A stretch of DNA of 5,203 nt, taken from contig CAMLDQ010000103.1 in the NCBI GenBank assembly GCA_946478965.1, positions 1-5,203 on the forward strand. Reading direction: 5' to 3'. This document shows, piece after piece, positions 1 to 5,203 of this stretch (within the stretch, counting starts at the first letter, position 1; every line of letters begins with the position of its first letter). Made by a program: the position numbers and the translations under genes. Below the pieces are notes generated by a model that saw only the letters and a list, made by a program, of their open reading frames with translations, had not been told where the DNA came from and did no database searches. Source of the DNA: an uncultured Methylobacillus sp. Lineage in GTDB: Bacteria; Pseudomonadota; Gammaproteobacteria; Burkholderiales; Methylophilaceae.

Positions 1-47
1 GTTCAATAGGGAATAGCGGCACAACGAATGAGACAAGGCGCACGATC

Positions 48-77
48 AAAAAAAGAGCCCCACCCATCGGGCGGGGC
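48..77 (-). terminator. Rho-independent terminator, minus strand
   Basis: On the minus strand GCCCCGCCC (77-69) pairs with GGGTGGGGC (65-57) through nine pairs, one of them a G-U wobble, around a 3-nt loop. Two bases later comes a run of seven T (54-48). This polarity makes it a terminator only for leftward transcription. It falls inside the 106-codon minus-strand frame, which argues against that frame being a gene. Confidence 0.88.
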
Positions 78-169
78 GAACGGCACAACTTTCAGGAGAT
101 TAAAACTGAACATATTCACGGCGTCGCCGATATCTTGTCGCGATATGCCGCCTTGCGTATGATCGACAT
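48..169 (-). ncRNA. Candidate sigma-54-dependent small RNA, about 120 nt
   Basis: Seen: a sigma-54 promoter on the minus strand predicts a start near 168-169, and a strong intrinsic terminator ends transcription near 48. The transcript would be about 120 nt. Between the ends lie a bulged stem-loop (120-152) and a 5-bp stem-loop (91-110) whose loop and closing stem carry CUCCU, complementary to a Shine-Dalgarno core. The three-hairpin layout with a U-rich 3' end resembles Hfq-dependent trans-acting small RNAs. No convincing coding sequence fits: the only complete short ORF (17 codons from about 169) has its ATG at the predicted 5' end, and the longer frame runs through the terminator. Known parallels for sigma-54-driven small RNAs are GlmY/GlmZ, Qrr and CrcZ, but I recognise no sequence family here. 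It could instead be a short leader for a tiny peptide. Existence is inferred from signals only. Confidence 0.62.
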
Positions 170-179
170 ATTCCCTTAC

Positions 180-194
180 GCAACCTGTGTGCCA
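180..194 (-). promoter_or_regulatory. Sigma-54 (-24/-12) promoter of the divergent small transcript
   Basis: Read on the minus strand, the site is TGGCAC, five bases, then TTGC, matching the consensus TGGCAC-N5-TTGCW except for a G at the last position. The invariant GG and GC are exactly ten bases apart. The predicted start is 12 bases past the GC, at about 168. No cognate gene reads away from it other than the short terminated transcript. A sigma-54 activator is encoded next door and a palindrome lies at enhancer distance, which strongly supports a functional promoter. Confidence 0.8.
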
Positions 195-322
195 GTATTG
201 CTGCCGTAAGCACGAGGAGCGAAAAAGTTCATATCGGACAATGGGCTGCAGGTCGAGCGTGGTGTTATCTTCTGCCGCGATTGCATCGGAAATGCTTTTT
301 CCTGCTGTATCGAGATGGAACA

Positions 323-343
323 TGTGTCATGCCGCATGACACA
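323..343. promoter_or_regulatory. Perfect 21-bp inverted repeat, probable activator-binding enhancer
   Basis: Two perfect 10-bp arms, TGTGTCATGC (323-332) and GCATGACACA (334-343), flank a single C. The site lies 26 bp before the activator start codon and about 155-175 bp upstream of the predicted sigma-54 start on the other strand. That is the spacing expected of an upstream activating sequence bound by a dimeric Fis-type helix-turn-helix. Its position close to the activator gene also suggests autoregulation, perhaps repression by occluding its promoter. The binding partner is inferred from proximity. The arms contain the TGT...ACA ends common among enhancer-binding-protein sites. Confidence 0.75.
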
Positions 344-347
344 ACGA

Positions 348-383
348 ATGACGATGAAACGGGCCCGCTATGAAACAAGATGA
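348..383 (+). other. Possible 11-codon upstream ORF overlapping the activator start
   Basis: ATG at 348, with a second in-frame ATG at 354, opens a frame ending in TGA at 381-383. It overlaps the first codons of the activator in another frame. The activator start itself lacks a clear Shine-Dalgarno sequence, so translation of this short frame could influence initiation at 370 by coupling or interference. The short frame has no clear ribosome-binding site either, and chance is a realistic explanation. Confidence 0.2.
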
Positions 384-2259
384 TCGTGAGGCATTGCTGC
401 GCGCCCGAAAGGAATTCCTTTCGGTAGGAAGGGTGCAGCAGGGCGCGGTCGCCGAAGCAATCGAGCGCTCCTGGCGGCGTTGTCTGGATAACGGCATGGA
501 TGCGGCTGCGCCCGTGGCCAACGAAGTGCTGACGGCGCAGGAACTTGCCTATCGCTGTGAGCGCAATGATCTCCTGTTGCAGCATGCACGCCCGGAAATG
601 GCAACGCTTAATGAGCAGATTGCGCATACGCGCAGCATGGTCATCCTGACCGATGCCGACGGCATCATCCTGCACAGCCTGGGCGACGATAATTTTCTCG
701 ACACCGCGCAGAAAGTTGCGCTCAGCCAGGGTTCCTCCTGGCATGAAGAACATCGTGGCACCAACGCGATCGGTACCGCGCTGTTGGAGAATGCGCCGAT
801 CACCGTGCAGGGGGCCGAGCATTTCATCGAGCACCACCATTTGTTGAGTTGCTCGGCGGTCCCCATCTATGGCGCCAGCAACGAATTGGCGGGCACGCTG
901 GACGTGTCCAACGATTATCTGCTGCCGCAGCAGCACACCCTGGCGCTGGTCAAGATGGCGGCGCAGATGATCGAGAACCGGCTTTTCCGCGCCAGCTATC
1001 CGTATGAATTCGCCTTGCATTTCCACGCCCGGCCGGAATTCATCGGCACCTTGTGGGAAGGCATCGCCGTGTTCAATGGGGACGGCCATCTGGCTGCGCT
1101 CAACCGCAGCGGCCAGTTCCAGCTTGAGTTGGCAGGCTCCGCACGCGGTATCCATTTCGACAAGTTGTTCGACGTTCAGCTTGGCACGCTACTGGCGCGC
1201 GGCACCTCTGCCGAACAGTTGATCTTCCCGCTACGACTTGCCAACGGTGCGCGCCTGTTTGCACGCCTGGAAATTGCCCAGGAACGCGCTCCGGCACGTA
1301 CCGAGCCGGTCGCGCGCCAGAAGCGTACCTCGGCGGCCAATTTCGACATGCTGAACAGCGGCGATCCGCGTGTGGCGCGCGCGATTGCCCAGGTGAAAAT
1401 GGTGCTGCGTCAGGATATTCCCATTCTTATCGAAGGCGAAACCGGGGTTGGCAAGGAATTGTTCGCGCGCGCGATCCATGATGCATCTGCGCGCAGTAGC
1501 GGCCCTTGGGTAGCGGTCAACTGCGCGGCGCTGCCGGAGGGCTTGATCGAGTCGGAGCTGTTCGGCTACGAGGAGGGGGCTTTCACCGGTGCGCGCCGGC
1601 GCGGCAGCCAGGGCAAGATCGAGCAGGCGCACGGCGGTACGCTGTTCCTGGATGAAATCGGCGATATGCCATTGGCACTGCAAGCGCGGCTGCTGCGCGT
1701 TCTGCAGGAACGCAGCATCACGCCCTTGGGGGGCGCCAAGGCCAAGCCGGTGGAGTTTTCGCTGGTCAGCGCGACCAACCAGAAGTTGCGCGAGAAGGTC
1801 GAAAGCGGGGAGTTCCGCAGCGATCTTTATTACCGGCTCAACGGCCTCACCGTGAGCCTGCCGCCGTTGCGGCAGCGTACCGATCTGCAGGCATTATTGG
1901 ACATGCTGCTGCAGATCGAGCATGCGGAGCAGGCCGAATTCACGCCCGAAGTGATGGAATTGTTCCGCCGCCACCCTTGGCCGGGCAATATCCGTCAGTT
2001 GCATAACGTGCTGCGGACGGCCTTGGCCCTTGCCAATGGAGAACCCATCTCCGAATTGCACTTGACGCAGGATTTTCTGGACGATATTGCGCGAGCTGGG
2101 GATGAGGTAGCGGAATCCGCCACACTGGATGATCTTGCCGTGGAAGCCATTCGTGCCGCGCTGCGCGCGCATGAAGGCAATGTCTCGGCCGCGGCCCGCC
2201 AACTCGGTATCAGCCGTAATACCCTGTATCGTCGTATGCGGGCCTTGTCGCTGGACTAG
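370..2259 (+). CDS. AcoR-like sigma-54-dependent transcriptional activator, Fis family
   Basis: This 629-residue enhancer-binding protein would use ATP hydrolysis to open sigma-54 promoters. Domains in order: a GAF-like sensor (about 60-205, with a GTNAIGTAL segment at 130-138, typical of AcoR relatives); a PAS-like segment (about 222-300); the AAA+ domain (about 330-555) with Walker A GETGVGKE 356-363, GAFTGA 403-408 for sigma-54 contact, Walker B LDE 427-429, SATN 467-470 and FRSDLYYRL 482-490 carrying arginine-finger candidates; and a Fis-type helix-turn-helix (about 604-624). There is no receiver domain, so it probably senses a ligand rather than a kinase; the ligand is unknown. The start is ATG 370, because an in-frame stop lies at 355-357. 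The ribosome-binding site is weak, and a short frame (348-383) overlaps the start. The gene diverges from the candidate small RNA, its most likely target. AcoR itself activates acetoin catabolism; no such genes are visible here. Confidence 0.95.
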   Translation: MKQDDREALLRARKEFLSVGRVQQGAVAEAIERSWRRCLDNGMDAAAPVANEVLTAQELAYRCERNDLLLQHARPEMATLNEQIAHTRSMVILTDADGIILHSLGDDNFLDTAQKVALSQGSSWHEEHRGTNAIGTALLENAPITVQGAEHFIEHHHLLSCSAVPIYGASNELAGTLDVSNDYLLPQQHTLALVKMAAQMIENRLFRASYPYEFALHFHARPEFIGTLWEGIAVFNGDGHLAALNRSGQFQLELAGSARGIHFDKLFDVQLGTLLARGTSAEQLIFPLRLANGARLFARLEIAQERAPARTEPVARQKRTSAANFDMLNSGDPRVARAIAQVKMVLRQDIPILIEGETGVGKELFARAIHDASARSSGPWVAVNCAALPEGLIESELFGYEEGAFTGARRRGSQGKIEQAHGGTLFLDEIGDMPLALQARLLRVLQERSITPLGGAKAKPVEFSLVSATNQKLREKVESGEFRSDLYYRLNGLTVSLPPLRQRTDLQALLDMLLQIEHAEQAEFTPEVMELFRRHPWPGNIRQLHNVLRTALALANGEPISELHLTQDFLDDIARAGDEVAESATLDDLAVEAIRAALRAHEGNVSAAARQLGISRNTLYRRMRALSLD

Positions 2260-2406
2260 AGTATATGCGGTCTTCTCCCGGCATACGGGGCTTCCAATTT
2301 CGTTGAATCGATCTGGTCACGGCGGGTCGTCAGGCATGTGGTTGCGTGTGAGTACTAGACCATTCACTTTTTATGGGTATGGGTGCACTATATTCCAAGG
2401 TGTGTT

Positions 2407-2418
2407 TGAACATGTTCA
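2407..2418. promoter_or_regulatory. 12-bp perfect palindrome, possible operator
   Basis: TGAACATGTTCA is perfectly self-complementary. It lies 13 bp after a TATATT hexamer (2389-2394) that could be a -10 element, although the matching -35 (ACTTTT, 17-bp spacing) is poor. If that promoter were real, the palindrome would sit near the start of transcription, where a repressor could block it. The sequence differs from the 323-343 palindrome, so a different binder would be expected. A 12-bp palindrome can also occur by chance. Confidence 0.25.
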
Positions 2419-2590
2419 TATCGGCCCCGCCGGCGATGCTGGCCGGGTGTTCCTGACGCGAATCATATCAATGCCTGATTTGCGCTTGGGGAGGGAGATT
2501 CCTGATGCCGCATTTGTCGTAGCGATCGGATTGGTCAGCCTGGCTGCAGGCGCAGGTGAGACTCGGTAATGGGAATTTGGAGAGGAGGAA

Positions 2591-2710
2591 ATGAGTGCAG
2601 CGATGCAGTCGGCCAGTCATTTGCCAAGAACCATCCCTGGATGCCGGAACAAGCCAATTAACCGCGTACGAGACCACGAGGTGAGGGTGGGAGAGACCTC
2701 TTCCAGATAA
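2591..2710 (+). CDS. Hypothetical 39-residue small protein
   Basis: An ATG at 2591 follows the purine-rich tract GGAGAGGAGG (2579-2588). Its first GGAG lies eight bases before the ATG, an excellent ribosome-binding site and stronger than that of either large gene nearby. The frame runs 39 codons to TAA (2708-2710). The product would be hydrophilic and basic toward the C-terminus, with several arginines, no membrane segment and no signal peptide. I recognise no family. The stop lies 104 bp before the downstream signalling gene, so it could be a short leader peptide or a small gene in the same transcript. The ribosome-binding site is the only positive evidence. Confidence 0.3.
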   Translation: MSAAMQSASHLPRTIPGCRNKPINRVRDHEVRVGETSSR

Positions 2711-2814
2711 AATGAGATTGCTGGCGCTGCACCCGTCCTCCTTGGCCGGACCCGTTGCCAGCGAACCAAGTCTGCTACGAAAGCGATGATTCGGAAATTA
2801 GAAAGCTGATCCCC

Positions 2815-5203
2815 ATGCAAAGCAAGACCATGGATTTTCTTAAAAACGAGTCCCGGATATTGGTTTCCGCGCTCATTGCCTTCCTCGTGGCAATTTCACT
2901 GCCACCTTTTCAGCTCTTTGAAAACCAGGCGGCCGGGATGCTGCAATCCCACCTGCTGCTGGAACTTTTCGCGACGCTCGTGGCCCTGTTGATCGCCGTG
3001 GTTTCCTGGCACGATCTGGAAAACAGCAAAAACCCCAAGTCCGGCATCATGATGGCGGGATTCCTCGCGATCGCCTGCATGGATCTTGTGCATGCGCTCA
3101 CCTATGACGGCATGCCCAAACTTATCACGGAATCCTCGACTTCCAAGGCAATACTTTTCTGGCTGGCGGGGCGCACACTGATGGTTGCCACTTTGCTGAT
3201 GTATCTTTTCGGCAACCTACGTGCGCTATCTCGCTGGTTTTGGCTGGCTGCCTCTTTGTCGATCGTCACGGCCATTTTCTGGCTAGGCACATTCCGGCTG
3301 GATCGGCTGCCCGAGCTGTTCATTCCGGGCGAGGGAGTGACGACATTCAAGCGCTACTACGAGTATGGCCTCTTCTTTGCTGATTTGATACTTGCTACGG
3401 CATTCATTTATAAGGCCAACGCCGATACACAAAGGCAATACTTCTCTCTGGCGGCATCCTGTTTGGTGATGGCGCTGGGGGAGATTATCTTTTCCAATTA
3501 CAAGGCGCCGTCGGACTTCCTCAATAGTTTCGGGCATGTGTTCAAAATCCTCTCCTATGCCTTGCTCTACCAGAGTGTTTTCGTTTCTGCGGTGCGACTG
3601 CCATACCAGCAGGCACGTCAAAGCGAATCGAGATTCAAGGATCTGACGGAGTTGTCGGCGGACGGGTTCTGGGAACTGGATAAAAGCCTTTGCTTTTCCA
3701 GTATCTCCCCTGGCTTGCCGACACTGCTCGCGCTTCGCATGTTTGGGCATTCTCCCTGGGATCTGCCCATCGTGAGCAAGATCGAGGCGGATTGGACGCA
3801 CCATCAGGAACTGCTCCGCAGCCATCGAAAATTCAAGGAATTCCAATTCCAGCTTGAAATCTCGCCGGGAGTATCGCGGTGGTTTTCTTCCAGCGGCAGT
3901 CCGGTGTTCGACGAGCGAGGCGAGTTCCAGGGGTATCGCGGCGTGATGACTGACATCTCGGACCGTAAGGCTGCGGAGGCAAGGATAGAGGAGCTTGCCT
4001 ATCATGATCCTCTGACCGGCCTGCCCAACCGGTTGCTGATAGAGGACCGGTTTCTCCAGGCGAAAGCCTTCGCCACGCAGTCCAACGGCAGGCTGGCACT
4101 GCTGTTCCTGGATCTGGACGGGTTCAAAAGTATCAACGATAGTCTGGGACACGATACCGGAGACAGGTTTCTGGTAGAAGTCTCGCGGCGGCTGCTGGCC
4201 GGGGTGCGGGAACTGGATACCGTAGGAAGGCCGGGTGGTGATGAATTTCTTATCCTGCTCTCGGGTCTGCACGATGTTGACGATACCCTGCCTTTTCTCA
4301 CCGGCATTCTGGGTTCGGTGCAGCAGCCCTTTCGGGCAGGCAGCCACGAGATCTCCAGTACGGCATCGATTGGGGTGGCCGTTTTCCCCGATGATGGGGT
4401 TTCGTTCGAGGAATTGCGGAGAAAGGCCGATATGGCGATGTACCGGGCCAAGAGCGCCGGGCGCAATGCCTTTCGATTCTTCGATGCCACGATGAATACG
4501 GAATCCTCGGAGCATCTCACCATCTACAACGGATTGCGTCGGGCGATAGAACGCGAGGAGTTCGTTTTGCACTACCAACCCCAGTTTGATCTACTCTCAC
4601 GCAAGATGACGGGAGTCGAGGCGCTGGTTCGCTGGATGCATCCGGAAATGGGATTGCTGCCGCCCGGACGATTCATTCACGTCGCAGAAGAAAGCGGGCT
4701 GATCATCGATATCGGCGAGTGGGTACTCAAAACTTCATGCCGCCAGGCGATGGCCTGGCAGCGTCTGGGGCTCCTGGATTTCACGATTGCGGTGAATCTT
4801 TCCGGTGCGCAATTCAAAAGGGGCGGTCTGGAGCAAACCGTGCTTGCCGCCCTGCAGGAGTCCGGCTTGCCGGCGGAACGGCTGGAGCTGGAACTGACGG
4901 AATCCATCCTGATTCAGAATGTCGACGGTGCGCTGGGCGGCATCAGCAAACTCAAGAAGCTGGGCGTGCAGCTCTCGATTGATGATTTCGGAACAGGGTA
5001 TTCGAGCCTCGCCTATTTGAAGCATTTCGATATCGACAAGCTGAAAATCGACCAGTCCTTCGTGCGCGATCTGGGCGCTGATGCCAACGATACCGCGATC
5101 GTAATGGCCATCATCCAGATGGCCCGCAGCCTTAACCTGAAGACGATCGCCGAAGGGGTTGAAACCAGGGAAATGGCTGATCAACTGAAGGGATATGGGT
5201 GCG
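2815..5203 (+). CDS. MASE3-PAS-GGDEF-EAL cyclic-di-GMP signalling protein (3' end outside window)
   Basis: An inner-membrane sensor predicted to make and/or degrade cyclic-di-GMP; 796 codons are visible. Residues about 10-262 form a MASE3 domain of seven or eight hydrophobic segments, recognised by DLVHALTYDGM (90-100), W116/R120 and the exit motif VRLPYQQ. A PAS domain with its PAC end follows (about 272-384), then GGDEF (about 394-550). Its signature GGDEF (474-478), metal-binding D433, N441/D442 and the RxxD inhibitory site (RELD 465-468) are intact; the residue before GGDEF is proline instead of the usual leucine. The EAL domain (from about 578) keeps E602, N661, E693, E696, D723/D724, K744 and E780. 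The catalytic Q of the QGY motif would lie just past the edge. Start: ATG 2815 with a weak AGAAAG; ATG 2830 is possible. An in-frame stop at 2713 limits extension. The signal sensed is unknown. Confidence 0.95.
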   Translation, partial: MQSKTMDFLKNESRILVSALIAFLVAISLPPFQLFENQAAGMLQSHLLLELFATLVALLIAVVSWHDLENSKNPKSGIMMAGFLAIACMDLVHALTYDGMPKLITESSTSKAILFWLAGRTLMVATLLMYLFGNLRALSRWFWLAASLSIVTAIFWLGTFRLDRLPELFIPGEGVTTFKRYYEYGLFFADLILATAFIYKANADTQRQYFSLAASCLVMALGEIIFSNYKAPSDFLNSFGHVFKILSYALLYQSVFVSAVRLPYQQARQSESRFKDLTELSADGFWELDKSLCFSSISPGLPTLLALRMFGHSPWDLPIVSKIEADWTHHQELLRSHRKFKEFQFQLEISPGVSRWFSSSGSPVFDERGEFQGYRGVMTDISDRKAAEARIEELAYHDPLTGLPNRLLIEDRFLQAKAFATQSNGRLALLFLDLDGFKSINDSLGHDTGDRFLVEVSRRLLAGVRELDTVGRPGGDEFLILLSGLHDVDDTLPFLTGILGSVQQPFRAGSHEISSTASIGVAVFPDDGVSFEELRRKADMAMYRAKSAGRNAFRFFDATMNTESSEHLTIYNGLRRAIEREEFVLHYQPQFDLLSRKMTGVEALVRWMHPEMGLLPPGRFIHVAEESGLIIDIGEWVLKTSCRQAMAWQRLGLLDFTIAVNLSGAQFKRGGLEQTVLAALQESGLPAERLELELTESILIQNVDGALGGISKLKKLGVQLSIDDFGTGYSSLAYLKHFDIDKLKIDQSFVRDLGADANDTAIVMAIIQMARSLNLKTIAEGVETREMADQLKGYGC

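Larger units (their letters stand above)
20..351. repeat. 12-bp direct repeat flanking the small-RNA regulatory region
   Basis: CACAACGAATGA occurs at 20-31 and again at 340-351. The pair brackets the terminator, the candidate small RNA, the sigma-54 promoter and the palindrome. The right copy begins inside the right arm of the 323-343 palindrome. It may be chance, a trace of a local duplication, or a boundary of a transferred segment. No inverted termini or integrase accompany it. Confidence 0.35.
2260..2814. other. 555-bp intergenic region without a recognised gene
   Basis: The stretch between the two large genes holds no protein I recognise. Frames are short; the longest rightward one enters from inside the activator gene in another register and ends at 2569. 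Visible items are a TATATT element at 2389-2394, a 12-bp palindrome at 2407-2418 and a small ORF with a strong ribosome-binding site at 2591-2710. A weak stem (TATGC/GCATA, about 2264-2285) follows the activator stop but has no T tract, so no clear terminator separates the two genes. The region may carry the promoter and leader of the downstream gene, or decayed coding sequence. Confidence 0.6.

Noticed and set aside
116..169. 17-codon ORF within the candidate small RNA
   Set aside because: Its ATG coincides with the predicted 5' end of the transcript, leaving no room for a ribosome-binding site, and the peptide is unremarkable.
281..314. Sigma-70 promoter for the activator (TTGCAT with a TATCGA or TGTATC)
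   Set aside because: Spacings of 19-21 bp and poor -10 matches give no convincing promoter.
3..323. 106-codon minus-strand frame divergent from the activator
   Set aside because: It contains the strong minus-strand terminator and the sigma-54 promoter, starts inside the palindrome, has no clear ribosome-binding site and matches no family I recognise.
265..1155. 296-codon minus-strand frame
   Set aside because: It lies antisense to the N-terminal sensor of the activator, whose domains are clear on the + strand; its length reflects codon bias of that gene.
2264..2285. Hairpin after the activator stop as a terminator
   Set aside because: The stem is weak and interrupted and is not followed by a T tract.
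2129..2569. 146-codon + strand frame overlapping the activator end, including a 78-codon part from ATG 2336
   Set aside because: The first part is a shifted frame of the activator's helix-turn-helix. The later part has no ribosome-binding site and only a vague VHIGPAG stretch recalling CHRD domains, too short to support a call.
2743..2758. Sigma-54-like TGGC...TTGC on the + strand before the signalling gene
   Set aside because: The GG and GC elements are eleven bases apart instead of the required ten, and the C of the -24 AC is not matched.
3283..4578. 431-codon minus-strand frame
   Set aside because: It is antisense to the MASE3-PAS-GGDEF region; the + strand frame carries unmistakable motifs, and this product resembles nothing.

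Overview
The window reads as chromosomal DNA of a Gram-negative proteobacterium, most likely a betaproteobacterium. That placement is inferred from the moderately high G+C, the AcoR-type sigma-54 activator and the MASE3-PAS-GGDEF-EAL protein, and no marker gene fixes it. Two large genes lie on the + strand: a complete sigma-54-dependent activator (370-2259) and a cyclic-di-GMP signalling protein that starts at 2815 and runs off the right edge.

Left end (1-369). No convincing protein gene is visible, but the region is rich in signals. On the minus strand there is a near-consensus sigma-54 -24/-12 promoter (180-194). About 120 nt downstream of its predicted start is a strong intrinsic terminator (48-77), with a 9-pair stem, a 3-nt loop and seven U. 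Between them lie two further predicted hairpins (120-152 and 91-110), the second carrying a CUCCU anti-Shine-Dalgarno sequence. A perfect 21-bp inverted repeat (323-343) sits about 155-175 bp upstream of that start, the usual place for an activator's enhancer, and just before the activator gene. The simplest reading is a compact regulatory unit: the activator binds the palindrome, loops to sigma-54 RNA polymerase and switches on a small RNA of about 120 nt encoded divergently from it. This is the most interesting item in the window.

Middle (370-2259). The activator has an N-terminal GAF-like sensor, a PAS-like segment, a full AAA+ sigma-54 interaction domain with an intact GAFTGA loop, and a Fis-type helix-turn-helix. 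It lacks a receiver domain, so it probably responds to a small molecule, as AcoR does to acetoin.

Gap (2260-2814). These 555 bp hold no recognisable gene. They contain a 12-bp palindrome (2407-2418) and a 39-codon ORF with an unusually strong ribosome-binding site (2591-2710). No clear terminator follows the activator.

Right end (2815-5203). A membrane-bound MASE3-PAS-GGDEF-EAL protein keeps its cyclase, inhibitory-site and phosphodiesterase motifs as far as the window shows. The last part of its EAL domain lies outside. Nothing in the sequence directly ties it to the activator and small-RNA unit.
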